DNA of 58,654 bases from Planctomycetota bacterium (lineage in GTDB: Bacteria; Planctomycetota; SZUA-567; H5-PLA8), in the NCBI GenBank assembly GCA_026184295.1, contig JAHCJK010000013.1, positions 1 to 58,654 on the forward strand, written 5' to 3'. Below are positions 41,999-50,273 of this stretch, one piece after another. Numbering within the stretch: position 1 is the first letter of the stretch; every line of letters begins with the position of its first letter. A program made the translations under genes and the position numbers. The notes beneath the pieces were generated by a model, which worked only from the letters and a program-made list of their open reading frames with translations, was not told the origin of the DNA and ran no database searches.

Positions 41999-42787
41999 TT
42001 AGCCCCGGATCAGGGACAGCACGTTCTGCGGCAGCGAGTTGGCCTGAGCCAGCATCGCGGTCGAGGCCTGCACCTGGATCTGGTAGCGCGAGAAGGACGT
42101 GGTTTCCTTCGCGACGTCCACGTTGCGGATGCGGCTTTCCGCGGCGCTGACGTTTTCCACGTAGTTTTCCACGCCGATCAGGGTGAAGTTCAGCTTGCTC
42201 TGCGAGGCGCCCAGGTTGCCGCGCATCGTCGAGAGGGTGTTGATGGCCGACTGCACGGCGGTGACGCTGCCGATCGTCGCGGCGCTGACCGCCGAGAAGG
42301 ACGACGCGCCCGAGAGCCCGGTGATCGATTCCGTCGTCCCGTTCGCGTCCACGATCACGGCGCTCAGCGTGCCGCTGAACAGGTTGATGCCGTTGAACTT
42401 CGCCGTGTCGAGAATCGTGGCCGCCTTGCTGGCCAGGGCGTCGAATTCGGCCGAGAGGTTCGACTTGTCGCTGCTGCTCTTGGTCGGGTCGCCGTATTCG
42501 ACGGCCAGTTCTTCCAGGCGGCCGAGGATGTCGGAGACGTTCTGGAGAAAGCCGTCGGCCGTGTTGATCAGCGAGTTCACGTTCGCGATGTTGTCGGCGG
42601 CCATCCCGGCGCCCTTGACCTGCGCGCGCAGGGTTTCGCTGATGGCCAGGCCCGCGGCGTCGTCCGACGCGCGGTTGATGCGCAGGCCCGTGCTGAGCCG
42701 TTCGGCCGAGGCCGCCAGGCTCATGTTGGCGCGGTTGTAGTTCTTGTAGACCGTGACCGCGCTGGAATTCGTGACGATGCGAGACAT
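41999..42787 (-). CDS. fliC: Flagellin (copy 2)
   Basis: This 262-residue flagellin has the same D0/D1-only build as copy 1. Its middle differs (FSGTLSAVIVDANGTTESITG), which gives it separate glycosylation sites. Both ends are conserved (NRANMSLAASAERLSTG; RYQIQVQASTAMLAQ). The start (ATG 42787) has CAAGGAAGGAG at 42796-42806. The tandem position and near-identical ends point to gene duplication within this locus. Confidence 0.95.
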   Translation of the reverse strand: MSRIVTNSSAVTVYKNYNRANMSLAASAERLSTGLRINRASDDAAGLAISETLRAQVKGAGMAADNIANVNSLINTADGFLQNVSDILGRLEELAVEYGDPTKSSSDKSNLSAEFDALASKAATILDTAKFNGINLFSGTLSAVIVDANGTTESITGLSGASSFSAVSAATIGSVTAVQSAINTLSTMRGNLGASQSKLNFTLIGVENYVENVSAAESRIRNVDVAKETTSFSRYQIQVQASTAMLAQANSLPQNVLSLIRG

Positions 42788-42887
42788 GTGAAGTACTCCT
42801 TCCTTGGTGTGTTCAGGAGGGCGTCCTTGCCGTCCTTTGGTCTGTGCGCCGAAGCCCCAGTGGCCGCGCGCGCGTGCCTTCCGTCCT

Positions 42888-42922
42888 AAAAATGCAGGCC
42901 ACGAGTTGCGTCCGTGGCCTGC
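42888..42922 (-). terminator. Terminator of flagellin 3 / small gene transcript
   Basis: On the minus strand GCAGGCCACG and CGTGGCCTGC form a perfect 10-bp stem with a 9-base loop, followed by ATTTTTA. It lies 31 bases after the small gene stop (42954), which shows that the small gene is part of a transcript that ends here. Confidence 0.85.
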
Positions 42923-42953
42923 GTTGTGTCATGCGGTGCTGCGTTCCTTCGTG

Positions 42954-43139
42954 TCATGCGGGCTTTGCGGCCCGCTCCGCTTTCTCTTCGGGGTCCCGGC
43001 ATTCCGCCGCGAACACGTTTTCCAGCATCTGCTCGCTTGGCTGCAGCTTTCGTCCCGCCCGCTGCACCCAGGCGCCCGTCTTTCTTTCCTCCAGGCGCTT
43101 GCACGCCGTTCTGGAAAGCTGGCTCTCCGTCTTCTTCAT
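42954..43139 (-). CDS. Small basic protein encoded between flagellins
   Basis: This 61-residue protein is rich in Lys, Arg and Glu and probably helical throughout. It starts MKKTESQLSRTACKRLEE and has a GAWVQRAGRKLQ core. I do not recognise it. Support for it being real: its start has the same leader word CAAGGAAGGAG (43145-43155) as the flagellins, the spacing to the ATG is right, and a terminator follows directly. A role in filament assembly, flagellin modification or regulation is inferred only from position. Confidence 0.6.
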   Translation of the reverse strand: MKKTESQLSRTACKRLEERKTGAWVQRAGRKLQPSEQMLENVFAAECRDPEEKAERAAKPA

Positions 43140-43247
43140 GGCTTCTCCTTCCTTGGATGCCCCTGGCCCGGCGTCCCTGCCTGGCCTTTCCTCGTTTGCT
43201 CGGCGGTTGCGCCCGCCTTCCTTCCGCGAACCTTCCTTCTCCGCCGT

Positions 43248-44036
43248 TTACCCGCGCAGCAGGGACAGGACGTTCTGCGGCAGCGAGTTGGCTTGCGCCA
43301 GCATCGCGGTCGAGGCCTGTACCTGGATCTGGAAGCGGGAGAACGAGGTGGTTTCCTTCGCGACGTCCACGTTGCGGATGCGGCTCTCGGCGGCCGAGAC
43401 GTTCTCGGAGTAGTTCTCGACGCCGATCAGGGTGTACACGAGCTTGCTCTGCGAGGCGCCCAGGTTGCCGCGCATCGTCGAGAGGGAGTTGATGGCCGAC
43501 TGCACGGCGGTGACGCTGCCGATCGAGGAGCCCGTCAGCGCGTTGATCGCGGCGCTGGCGTCCAGGCCGTTGATGCTCGCGGTCGTGCCGTTGGCGTCGA
43601 TCACCAGGCCGGTCAGGTCCGCGCTGAACATCTGCTTGCCGTTGTAGACCGCGTTCTGAAGGATATCGACGCTCTTGCTGGCCAGCGCGGTGAACTCCGC
43701 CGACAGGTTGGCCTTGTCGCTGGAGCTCTTGGTGGGGTCGCCGTACTCGACCGCCAGCTCTTCGAGCCGCCCGAGGATGTCAGAGACGTTCTGCAAGAAA
43801 CCGTCCGCCGTGTTGATGAACGAATTGGCGTTCGAGATATTCTCGGCCGCCATGTCCGTTCCTTTGACCTGGGCGCGCAGGGTCTCGCTGATCGCGAGTC
43901 CAGCCGCGTCGTCCGAAGCTCTGTTGATGCGCAAACCGGTCGAAAGCCGTTCGGCAGAAGCCGCAAGGCTCATGTTGGAACGGTTGTAGTTCTTGTAGAC
44001 CGTGATCGCGCTCGAATTGGTGACAATCCTCGACAT
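43248..44036 (-). CDS. fliC: Flagellin (copy 3)
   Basis: This 262-residue flagellin is the most diverged of the three in the middle (residues about 105-200: KSVDILQNAVYNGKQMF, ALTGSSIGS), and its C-terminus ends SLLRG. It lies first after the MAF gene and has its own leader of about 320 bases with a possible sigma28 site. ATG 44036 is preceded by CAGGGAAGGAG (44044-44054), in which the ribosome site can pair in a short stem (TCTCC-loop-GGAGA) with GGGA in the loop, the form CsrA favours. A longer reading frame upstream is not supported. Confidence 0.95.
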   Translation of the reverse strand: MSRIVTNSSAITVYKNYNRSNMSLAASAERLSTGLRINRASDDAAGLAISETLRAQVKGTDMAAENISNANSFINTADGFLQNVSDILGRLEELAVEYGDPTKSSSDKANLSAEFTALASKSVDILQNAVYNGKQMFSADLTGLVIDANGTTASINGLDASAAINALTGSSIGSVTAVQSAINSLSTMRGNLGASQSKLVYTLIGVENYSENVSAAESRIRNVDVAKETTSFSRFQIQVQASTAMLAQANSLPQNVLSLLRG

Positions 44037-44043
44037 GGGTTTT

Positions 44044-44054
44044 CTCCTTCCCTG
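44044..44054 (-). promoter_or_regulatory. CsrA-site-like leader of flagellin 3
   Basis: CAGGGAAGGAG overlaps the ribosome site and can form TCTCC-AGGGAA-GGAGA, placing a GGA in a hexaloop. Equivalent words are at 41917-41927, 42796-42806 and 43145-43155. CsrA is encoded 2.7 kb away. Confidence 0.55.
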
Positions 44055-44155
44055 GAGATCTCGCGGCTTGGCGTCCCTGCCTGCCGCTTGGATTTTCGAA
44101 GTTCGCCCGGCCCCAGCGGCCGGATCCAAACTTCCACACTTGTCCTTCGGGTGGA

Positions 44156-44183
44156 GAATCGAGCGGATAAGGGAGATTATTTA
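44156..44183 (-). promoter_or_regulatory. Candidate sigma28 promoter for flagellin 3
   Basis: On the minus strand TAAA (44183-44180), 16 bases and CTCGATTC give a partial match to the sigma28 pattern. The region is AT-rich and lies 120 bases before the gene. Confidence 0.35.
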
Positions 44184-44187
44184 AGTT

Positions 44188-44256
44188 CCGGAAATCGGGA
44201 CGGAATTCCGCGAGGCATGGCGTTCCGGATTTCCGGACGCGCGCGTCGCCGGAAAT
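44188..44256. repeat. CCGGAAATC repeats upstream of flagellin 3
   Basis: CCGGAAATC at 44188-44196, its complement GATTTCCGG at 44228-44236, and CCGGAAAT at 44249-44256 form an inverted pair plus a third half-site. They lie just upstream of the candidate promoter and could be an activator site. With the terminator and leader they account for the 322-base gap between the MAF gene and flagellin 3. Confidence 0.4.
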
Positions 44257-44285
44257 TTCTGCCTGCGTTTGGGCGAGGATTGAAC

Positions 44286-44312
44286 GAAAACCCCCGGCGC
44301 ATGGGCCGGGGG
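44286..44312 (-). terminator. Terminator of the MAF gene
   Basis: On the minus strand CCCCCGGC and GCCGGGGG (44312-44305, 44298-44291) form a perfect 8-bp stem followed by TTTTCGTT. It lies 47 bases past the MAF stop, so flagellin 3 needs its own promoter. Confidence 0.8.
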
Positions 44313-44358
44313 TGGAAGGCACTTCGGTCGGAACGTACGGGTCAGGATCGCAAAGGCG

Positions 44359-46746
44359 TCACACCGCGGCGGATTGGCGGTCGAATTCCACGATCGCGCG
44401 CAGGGCGGGTTCCAGCGTGTTCAGGCGATCGCGCACGAGATCGATGTGCTCGTCCTTCAGCTCCTGCTTGCCGAAGAGCGAGTAATACGTCTCGACGAAG
44501 ATCCATTCCACCAGGAAGTGGCAGGGGTGGTGCACCAGGTCGTCCAGGATGCAGATAAGCTGCTTGCGGTCCTTGGTCGCGTTCATCTTGTCGCGGAAGC
44601 CGAGCAGTTCGCGCGAGAGCTTGCGCATCCGGGCGTGCAGCGCGCCGACGTCCTGCGTCGCCGCGGCCGAACGCACCGCCGATGCGATCGTCTCGAGCCA
44701 GTCCTTCTTCGGATAGCTTTCGGCGAAGCAGAGCGCGTCCTCGGGCAGGACGTGCCGCAGGTCGCCGATCTTCGCGCCGCCGTTCGTGACGGGAATGAAG
44801 GTCGTGTCGTGCGCGTTGCGGACGAAATCGCGGAACTGGTCGAGGTAAATCTTGAAGAGCCGGTTGGTCCGCAGCTTGTCGTGCGTGTTCCCCGGCACCG
44901 GCAGCCATTCGTCCTTCAAGTCGTCCGGATTGACCGCGCCGCCTTTTTCCGAGTGCGCGCCCTCGACGTGCGTCGAACCGTCCGGCGCGAAGGCGAAATC
45001 CATGCCCACGAGGTACATCGTGCGCGCGCCCAGATGCCGGGCCAGTTGCGCCGACGAACCGCCGACGAAGGCCATGTGCTCGGAACTTCTGCGCACGCAG
45101 ATGTCCTTGAACAGGTCGCAGACGATGTTCTCGATGTTGATGATCTTGAAGGCCGCGTCCATGTCCGCGAATCCGGGGTAGACCTGGCTGAAGAGCATCA
45201 GGCCCGTGCGCGCGGGATCGATTCCCTTGACCTTGTTGAAGCAGATCTCGCTGCGGTCCATGACCACGACGATGTGCGGGTGGATGCCGGCGGCGAGCAG
45301 CTTGGGCACCGCGACGTCCACCGCCAGGATCGGCACGCGCTCCTGCATCGCGCGCAGGAATTCCAGGCTCCCGCCCAGCGACGGGCCGGCGCCGACCACG
45401 ACCGCGGCCGGGGCCTTTTCCATCCGGTCGATGCCTTCGAGGCCCGGATAGTCGATGATCCAGTTCAGGTTGCGCAGAAGCTGCTCCGACCAGACGACGC
45501 ATTCGGTCTCGGTCGTGTGCTTGTTGGCCAGGCCCGCGAAGTAGCGCACCGTGGCGGTGTGGGCCAATTCCACGGCCTTGTCGCCGAGCAGCGTCGCGTA
45601 CGCCGGGCGCGCGGTCGGGCGCGATGCGTCCAGGTTGGCGTTGCGCAGCACGATCTCGGTGACTTTCCCCTTCACGTCGAAGTCGTCGATCGACGGCACG
45701 AGGTGGAAGCGCGCATCCTGCAGGAGCGGGCGCAGGTCGCGGTATTCCAGCGCGGCGCGCAGCATGGCCGCGTACGGATCGACGACCACCAGATGGGAAT
45801 TCGGCGCCATCAGCCGCAGCAGCTCTTCCGCGCCGTAGCCGAAGCCGAGCCCGACCATCAGCACCAGTGCTTCGTCGCTGCGGATGCGGACGCCGCGCGC
45901 CCAGGCCTGCGCTTCCTCGCGCGTGCTCGTCGGATCGTCGATGGCCAGGACCTTGTCGCCGACCTTCAGCGCGCCAAACGGCTCGCCCAGGGGCGAGAAG
46001 CCGACCGTGAGGCCCGCCTCGCGGTAATCGGCTTCGGGCGTCTGAAAGAAATCCTCGGCGTGCTTGATCATGTTGCGCGCGATTACGACTTCGAGGTTGC
46101 GCTGGAAGCGCTTCTCGCGCTGCGTTTCCGATTCGCCGGGGGAGGCTCCGCGGTAGGTCGGCGCCGGGCTGCTCCGGCCTTTGACGCCGTTCAGCATGCA
46201 CGCGGCGAAGCCATTCCGGATCACGGTCGATTTCTGAATCTTGAAGTACTCCCCCGCGACCCGGGTCCACCAGTTGGGATAGCGGTAGAGCGCGTGCGAG
46301 TTTTCCTTGAGGAGCGAGGGTCCGATCAGGTCCTTGCCGAGGTTGGGCATGAACATCACGTGCGACGGCTGCTGCGCCTGCGCGGCCTTGAAGAATCCGT
46401 CCAGGTCCTTGGCGGGGATGCATTGCAGCGCATCGACGGAATAGAGCAGGTCGATCTTGCCGAAGAGCGGCTCGCGCACGGTGCTGAAGTCCACGCACTT
46501 CACGCGGTCGCCCAGATCCTCGCAGGCCTTCAACGCCACGGGCGAGATGTCCACGCCGTAGGCTTCGATGCCGTGTTCGAGGAGCTTGCGCAGCGCGGCT
46601 CCTTGGCCGCAGCCGACGGAGAGCACGCGCCTGGCGTTCTTCTCGCGGCAGAGTTCCAGAATTTTATCGACGATGGCTTCTTCCATCGAAATCTGCGCGT
46701 AGGGCTCGCAGGCCCAAAGCCGGTCGAAGAGTTCGCGTCCTTGCAT
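44359..46746 (-). CDS. maf: Methyltransferase - motility-associated factor (MAF) glycosyltransferase fusion
   Basis: This is a 795-residue protein with two parts. Residues 1 to about 190 are an SAM-dependent methyltransferase (LSVGCGQGAALRKLL near 42, YGVDIS near 63). From about 200 to 780 comes the MAF/DUF115 protein, with VVVGAGPSLGGSL near 448-460, PHIVVVMDRSEI, and YLVGMDFAFAPDGS. MAF proteins transfer pseudaminic or legionaminic acid to flagellin Ser/Thr. The fusion suggests that the same protein also methylates the sugar or the flagellin. The start ATG 46746 has GGAGG upstream. It lies between csrA and the flagellins, close to the CMP-sugar pathway genes. Confidence 0.88.
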   Translation of the reverse strand: MQGRELFDRLWACEPYAQISMEEAIVDKILELCREKNARRVLSVGCGQGAALRKLLEHGIEAYGVDISPVALKACEDLGDRVKCVDFSTVREPLFGKIDLLYSVDALQCIPAKDLDGFFKAAQAQQPSHVMFMPNLGKDLIGPSLLKENSHALYRYPNWWTRVAGEYFKIQKSTVIRNGFAACMLNGVKGRSSPAPTYRGASPGESETQREKRFQRNLEVVIARNMIKHAEDFFQTPEADYREAGLTVGFSPLGEPFGALKVGDKVLAIDDPTSTREEAQAWARGVRIRSDEALVLMVGLGFGYGAEELLRLMAPNSHLVVVDPYAAMLRAALEYRDLRPLLQDARFHLVPSIDDFDVKGKVTEIVLRNANLDASRPTARPAYATLLGDKAVELAHTATVRYFAGLANKHTTETECVVWSEQLLRNLNWIIDYPGLEGIDRMEKAPAAVVVGAGPSLGGSLEFLRAMQERVPILAVDVAVPKLLAAGIHPHIVVVMDRSEICFNKVKGIDPARTGLMLFSQVYPGFADMDAAFKIINIENIVCDLFKDICVRRSSEHMAFVGGSSAQLARHLGARTMYLVGMDFAFAPDGSTHVEGAHSEKGGAVNPDDLKDEWLPVPGNTHDKLRTNRLFKIYLDQFRDFVRNAHDTTFIPVTNGGAKIGDLRHVLPEDALCFAESYPKKDWLETIASAVRSAAATQDVGALHARMRKLSRELLGFRDKMNATKDRKQLICILDDLVHHPCHFLVEWIFVETYYSLFGKQELKDEHIDLVRDRLNTLEPALRAIVEFDRQSAAV

Positions 46747-46781
46747 GCTCGCCTCCGTGTCGATTCGATGAAGCCCCGGGG

Positions 46782-47042
46782 TTAACGGGGCGTCTTGCTG
46801 CGGGTGAGCTGCTGCGAGAGCGCTTTCAGGTCGCTGAGTTTCTGCGGGGCCTTTTGCGCTTCCAGCTTGGCGGCGGCGGTCTCGCTGCGCACTTCTTCCT
46901 GAAGTTCGCGGCGCAGGATCGTGATGCTGGTGGGCGCCTTGACGCCAATGCGCACCTGGTCGCCGTCCACGCGAAGGACCGTGATCTCGATGTCCTTCCC
47001 GATCAGCAGCGCTTGTCCGGCTTTACGGCTGAGTACCAACAT
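46782..47042 (-). CDS. csrA: Carbon storage regulator CsrA
   Basis: CsrA is a small RNA-binding translational regulator. This 86-residue form begins MLVLSRKAGQALLIG and has VRIGVKAPTSITILRRELQEE, the family core. The C-terminal 40 residues are an extra helical tail (Lys/Leu/Ser-rich) beyond the usual 61 residues. The first residues and Arg44-region contacts needed for GGA binding are present. The gene sits 27 bases after fliW, whose product sequesters CsrA, as in Bacillus and Campylobacter. The probable targets are the flagellin leaders that carry CAxGGAAGGAG words. Confidence 0.95.
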   Translation of the reverse strand: MLVLSRKAGQALLIGKDIEITVLRVDGDQVRIGVKAPTSITILRRELQEEVRSETAAAKLEAQKAPQKLSDLKALSQQLTRSKTPR

Positions 47043-47069
47043 GTGGCCACTCCTTTATCGGCGCTGCAA

Positions 47070-47504
47070 TCAGACGGGGAAGAGGCGGTGGCGGACTTCG
47101 TACTGCGCGGCGTTGTGCAGGATCACCTGCTTCGCGCGTCCGGTGCGCGTGTTGATGACGATGGGCGCGGCGAGGTTCACGGTCGCGTTGGCCGCTCCGC
47201 GCGTCAGGTTGACGATCGCCAGCAAGCGCGTCTCGTCGGGCCCCTGCAGGTCCAGCGCCTGGTCTTCCTCTTCGGGAAGCTCGGGCGCGTAGTTTTCCAT
47301 CACCACGAACGGGTCGAGCACGTGGAACGCGAGGTCCGCGTCCACGGCTTCCAGCCGCAGGAAGGGCGGCGCTTCCTCCTCCGGCTTGACGGCGAACCGT
47401 TCGCTGGCGAACGGGTAAAAGCCGCCGACCACGTGCAATTCCTGTGGCAGTTCCACGAGGCCCTCCTCGCACGAAGCGTTTTCGGTCATCAGTTTTGCGC
47501 TCAT
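47070..47504 (-). CDS. fliW: Flagellar assembly factor FliW
   Basis: FliW binds CsrA or free flagellin, so translation of flagellin is released only when subunits are being exported. This 144-residue protein has the FliW beta fold, with PFLRLEAVDADLAFHVLDPF (about 46-66), LAIVNLTRGAANATVNLAAPIVIN and a final QYEVRHRLFPV. The start ATG 47504 lies six bases after the flgL stop. The flgL-fliW-csrA order is the classic one. Confidence 0.93.
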   Translation of the reverse strand: MSAKLMTENASCEEGLVELPQELHVVGGFYPFASERFAVKPEEEAPPFLRLEAVDADLAFHVLDPFVVMENYAPELPEEEDQALDLQGPDETRLLAIVNLTRGAANATVNLAAPIVINTRTGRAKQVILHNAAQYEVRHRLFPV

Positions 47505-47510
47505 GTTTCC

Positions 47511-48458
47511 TTACCTCACATAGTCCAGGAGACTCATCTGCATGATCCGGGCCCCCATGTTGAGGGCCGCTTTGTAGGATGTTTCGAGCTGGGCGTACCG
47601 CGTCGTTGCTTCGGCAATGTCGGTGTCGCGAATCTTCGAGAGGTTCAACTGGGTGGTTTCGGAGACGTCTTCGTTCAGCGTCACGCTGGTTTCCATGCGC
47701 GACTGCACCCCGCCGATGCGCGCCATCGCGACCGTCAGGTGCGAGATATCCTTTTCGAGCTGCGGGATGGACGCGCTGGAGATCGCGGAAAGGTTGTTGG
47801 CGTCCACGGCGTTGCGCAGATCGACGATCGACTTGAAGACGTTGGTTTGCTCGACGCCGCCCTGCCAGTCGATGAAGACGCCGAACTCGCCGCCGCCCTG
47901 GTTGCTGCCCAGCACCGAATAGTCCGAGGTCCGTCCGGGCGAGATTTCCACGGCGCGGGTCTCGTAGTTGCCCTGGTAGGTCACGGTGTCGATCTTGCCG
48001 TCGGCGTTCGTGTCGGCAGTGACGAAGGAGGCCTGGTTGGTCAGCGTGCCCGAGAACACCATCTGCCCGCGGTGCGACTGCCCGCCCAGGCCGCTGATGG
48101 TCTTGAGAATCTGTTCCAGTTCCTGGCTGATGTTCGTGCGCGCGGTGTTGTCCAGCGTCGGGTTGCCGGCCTGCACGGCCAGTTCGCGCACGCGCTGCAT
48201 CATGTCCAGCGACCGCTGCACGGCGTCGGCGGCGATGTCGGTCTCGCCCTTGGCCTCGTCGATGTTGCGCAGGTCCTGGCTGAGGGTCGAGAGTTCGCTG
48301 ATGTACAGTTGCGCGCGCGCGGCGCCGGCGGTGTCGTCGCTGGCGCGCAGGATCTTCTGCCCGCTGGCGACCTGCCGCTGGATGTCGATCTGCCGCGCCA
48401 GCAGGCTCTGGTACTGGGGGATGAAGCCCTGGTAACGCTGGTTGTCGGATACGCGCAT
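47511..48458 (-). CDS. flgL: Hook-filament junction protein FlgL
   Basis: FlgL (HAP3) joins the hook to the filament. This 315-residue protein has a flagellin-like N-terminus (QRYQGFIPQYQSLLARQIDIQ, ASGQKILRASDDTAGAARAQ) and C-terminal helix (ATTRYAQLETSYKAALNMGARI) with a beta-rich middle. The ATG 48458 is preceded by a GAGGAA-type site. It follows flgK by 16 bases. Confidence 0.93.
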   Translation of the reverse strand: MRVSDNQRYQGFIPQYQSLLARQIDIQRQVASGQKILRASDDTAGAARAQLYISELSTLSQDLRNIDEAKGETDIAADAVQRSLDMMQRVRELAVQAGNPTLDNTARTNISQELEQILKTISGLGGQSHRGQMVFSGTLTNQASFVTADTNADGKIDTVTYQGNYETRAVEISPGRTSDYSVLGSNQGGGEFGVFIDWQGGVEQTNVFKSIVDLRNAVDANNLSAISSASIPQLEKDISHLTVAMARIGGVQSRMETSVTLNEDVSETTQLNLSKIRDTDIAEATTRYAQLETSYKAALNMGARIMQMSLLDYVR

Positions 48459-48474
48459 GGCCCGTTCCTCTGCG

Positions 48475-49866
48475 TCAGATGCCGACGCGGCCGGTGCGGT
48501 TGATGATGCGGTCCATCATCTCGTCCACCGCGGTGATCACGCGCGAAGCCGCCTCGTACGCGCGCTGGAAATTCAGCATGTTGGAAATCTCTTCGTCCAT
48601 GTTCACGCCGCTGATCGCGTCGCGCTGTTCCACCACCGCCTGCACCGCGGAGGCGTAGTCCTCGCGCCGTTGCAGCGACTCGCGGGACTTGGAGCCCAGG
48701 TCGAGCACGATGTTGCCGAAGGCCTCGTTCAGCGTCGCGCCGCCGATCGCCTTCTTGTCGCGCAGCAGGGCCAGCTTGAGCGCGTTGGCGCTGTTGCCCA
48801 CCGGCGTCGGCGGCCCGGAACTCGAGGCCGCGATCTTGCTCGGGTTGCCCTTGACCGCCGCGTCGAGGTCGATGGTCGCCGCTTCCTGCCCGGCGACGCC
48901 GGACGTGGAGAAGAAGTTCACGCCCGTCGAATCGGTCAGGTCGTAGCCGGCGGAGTGCACCGCGTTCACTTCGCCGACGATGGCCGCGGCCAGCGTGTTC
49001 AGCCCGCTCCGGGTCGAATCGATGTTGGCGAAGGTTTCCACGAATCCCTGGAAGCGCCCCGACGTGAAGGCCAGCGGCGCGCCGCCGATCTGCACTTCGA
49101 CGTGGTTCGTGGCGGGGTTCAGCACGGCCGTCAGGGGCGTGGAGGTGATGCCGCTGACGAGGCTCTGCCCGCCGACGTCGATGTCCACCATGCCGTTGGG
49201 CTGTTCGACGGCGGTCAGGTCGGTCAGGTCGGAAAGCTTCTCGATCAGGAGGTCGCGGCGGTCGCGCAGGTCGTTGGCCTTCTGGCCGCCCAGTTCGGCG
49301 CGGCTGATTTCCTGGTTGAGCAGCGCGATGCCGGAGATGTACGAGTTCGCGTCGTTGACGTAGCCGGTCAGGGCCTGGTTCTGCCCCGTGTTGGTGCGGT
49401 CGAGGCGCGTGCTGGCGTCGCGGATGGTATCGACGAGCGAGAGGGCGCGCTGGAGCACCACGCTGCGGGCGCCCTGGTCGCCGGGGGCGGTGGTCAGGTC
49501 CTGCCAGGCATTCCAGAATTCGGTGAGCGCGTGGCCGATCGCGCCGTCGGTCGGGTCGCCGAACATCGTTTCGAGCACGCCATTCGCCGAGGCGCTCTGG
49601 TCCCAGCGCCCGAGCTGGCTGGTCTCGGTGCGCACGATCTGGTCGAGCGTGGGCATGCGCATGCGCTCGACGGAGACGACTTCCACGCCGGTGCCGATCA
49701 TGCCCGGCGCGTGCGGCAGCGGCAGGGTGGTGCTGAGCGCCGCGCGCTGGCGCGTGTAGCCGGGCGTCGAAGCGTTCGTCACGTTGTGCGAGGTGACGCT
49801 CAGCGCGATCTGGAACGCGCGCAGGCCGCGGACGCCGGTATCGAGGATGGCATTGGTCGTGATCAT
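48475..49866 (-). CDS. flgK: Hook-filament junction protein FlgK
   Basis: FlgK (HAP1) is the first junction protein after the hook. This 463-residue protein starts with LDTGVRGLRAFQIALSVTSHNVTNASTPGYTRQ-type residues (GLRAFQ, NVTNASTPGYTRQRA), typical of hook-associated proteins. The C-terminus ends NMDEEISNMLNFQRAYEAASRVI. Its length is near the family norm (about 460-550). It lies between flgN, its export chaperone, and flgL. Confidence 0.94.
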   Translation of the reverse strand: MITTNAILDTGVRGLRAFQIALSVTSHNVTNASTPGYTRQRAALSTTLPLPHAPGMIGTGVEVVSVERMRMPTLDQIVRTETSQLGRWDQSASANGVLETMFGDPTDGAIGHALTEFWNAWQDLTTAPGDQGARSVVLQRALSLVDTIRDASTRLDRTNTGQNQALTGYVNDANSYISGIALLNQEISRAELGGQKANDLRDRRDLLIEKLSDLTDLTAVEQPNGMVDIDVGGQSLVSGITSTPLTAVLNPATNHVEVQIGGAPLAFTSGRFQGFVETFANIDSTRSGLNTLAAAIVGEVNAVHSAGYDLTDSTGVNFFSTSGVAGQEAATIDLDAAVKGNPSKIAASSSGPPTPVGNSANALKLALLRDKKAIGGATLNEAFGNIVLDLGSKSRESLQRREDYASAVQAVVEQRDAISGVNMDEEISNMLNFQRAYEAASRVITAVDEMMDRIINRTGRVGI

Positions 49867-49887
49867 GATCGGTTCCCAGTCCGGAGG

Positions 49888-50259
49888 TCAGATCGAGGCC
49901 TTGAGCGAGGAGACCTCCGAACCGTTCTGCGGTTCGCCCTGATCGCCGTATCCGACGGGAGGCATCGCGCGGTTGATCGTCTGCGCGATCGTGCGCAGGC
50001 CGCACATGCTCAGAATCTGGTTGTGCGCGTTCATCTCGGAGATGCGCGCGAATTCCTGGCGCAGTTCGCCCTTCGAGAGCGCCTCGTGCAGGTGCTCGCC
50101 GTACGATTCCAGCACCGAGACGTACTCGGCCTGGTCGCTGACGGCTTTGAGAATCGCGTCGGAGTCCACCCGGCGCAGCGCGCTCTGCAGGCGCTCGGTC
50201 GCGTCCAGGAGCGAATGCACGACGTCTTTCAACGCGGGAGCATCGGCCATCGTGGGCAT
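49888..50259 (-). CDS. flgN: FlgN-family flagellar export chaperone
   Basis: FlgN holds FlgK and FlgL before export. This 123-residue, all-helical protein has a VVHSLLDATERLQSALRRVD helix and the later QEFARISEMNAHNQILSMCGLRTI segment, in line with FlgN. It sits directly before flgK. Start ATG 50259 follows AGGGA; longer in-frame residues upstream overlap flgJ and look random. Family similarity is always low, so position carries much of the call. Confidence 0.75.
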   Translation of the reverse strand: MPTMADAPALKDVVHSLLDATERLQSALRRVDSDAILKAVSDQAEYVSVLESYGEHLHEALSKGELRQEFARISEMNAHNQILSMCGLRTIAQTINRAMPPVGYGDQGEPQNGSEVSSLKASI

Positions 50260-50273
50260 GTTCGTATTCCCTG

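Noticed and set aside
41125..44036. The flagellin repeats as a recombination cassette such as phase variation
   Set aside because: All three copies are complete, in the same orientation, each with its own ribosome site; no inverted recombination sites or recombinase were seen.
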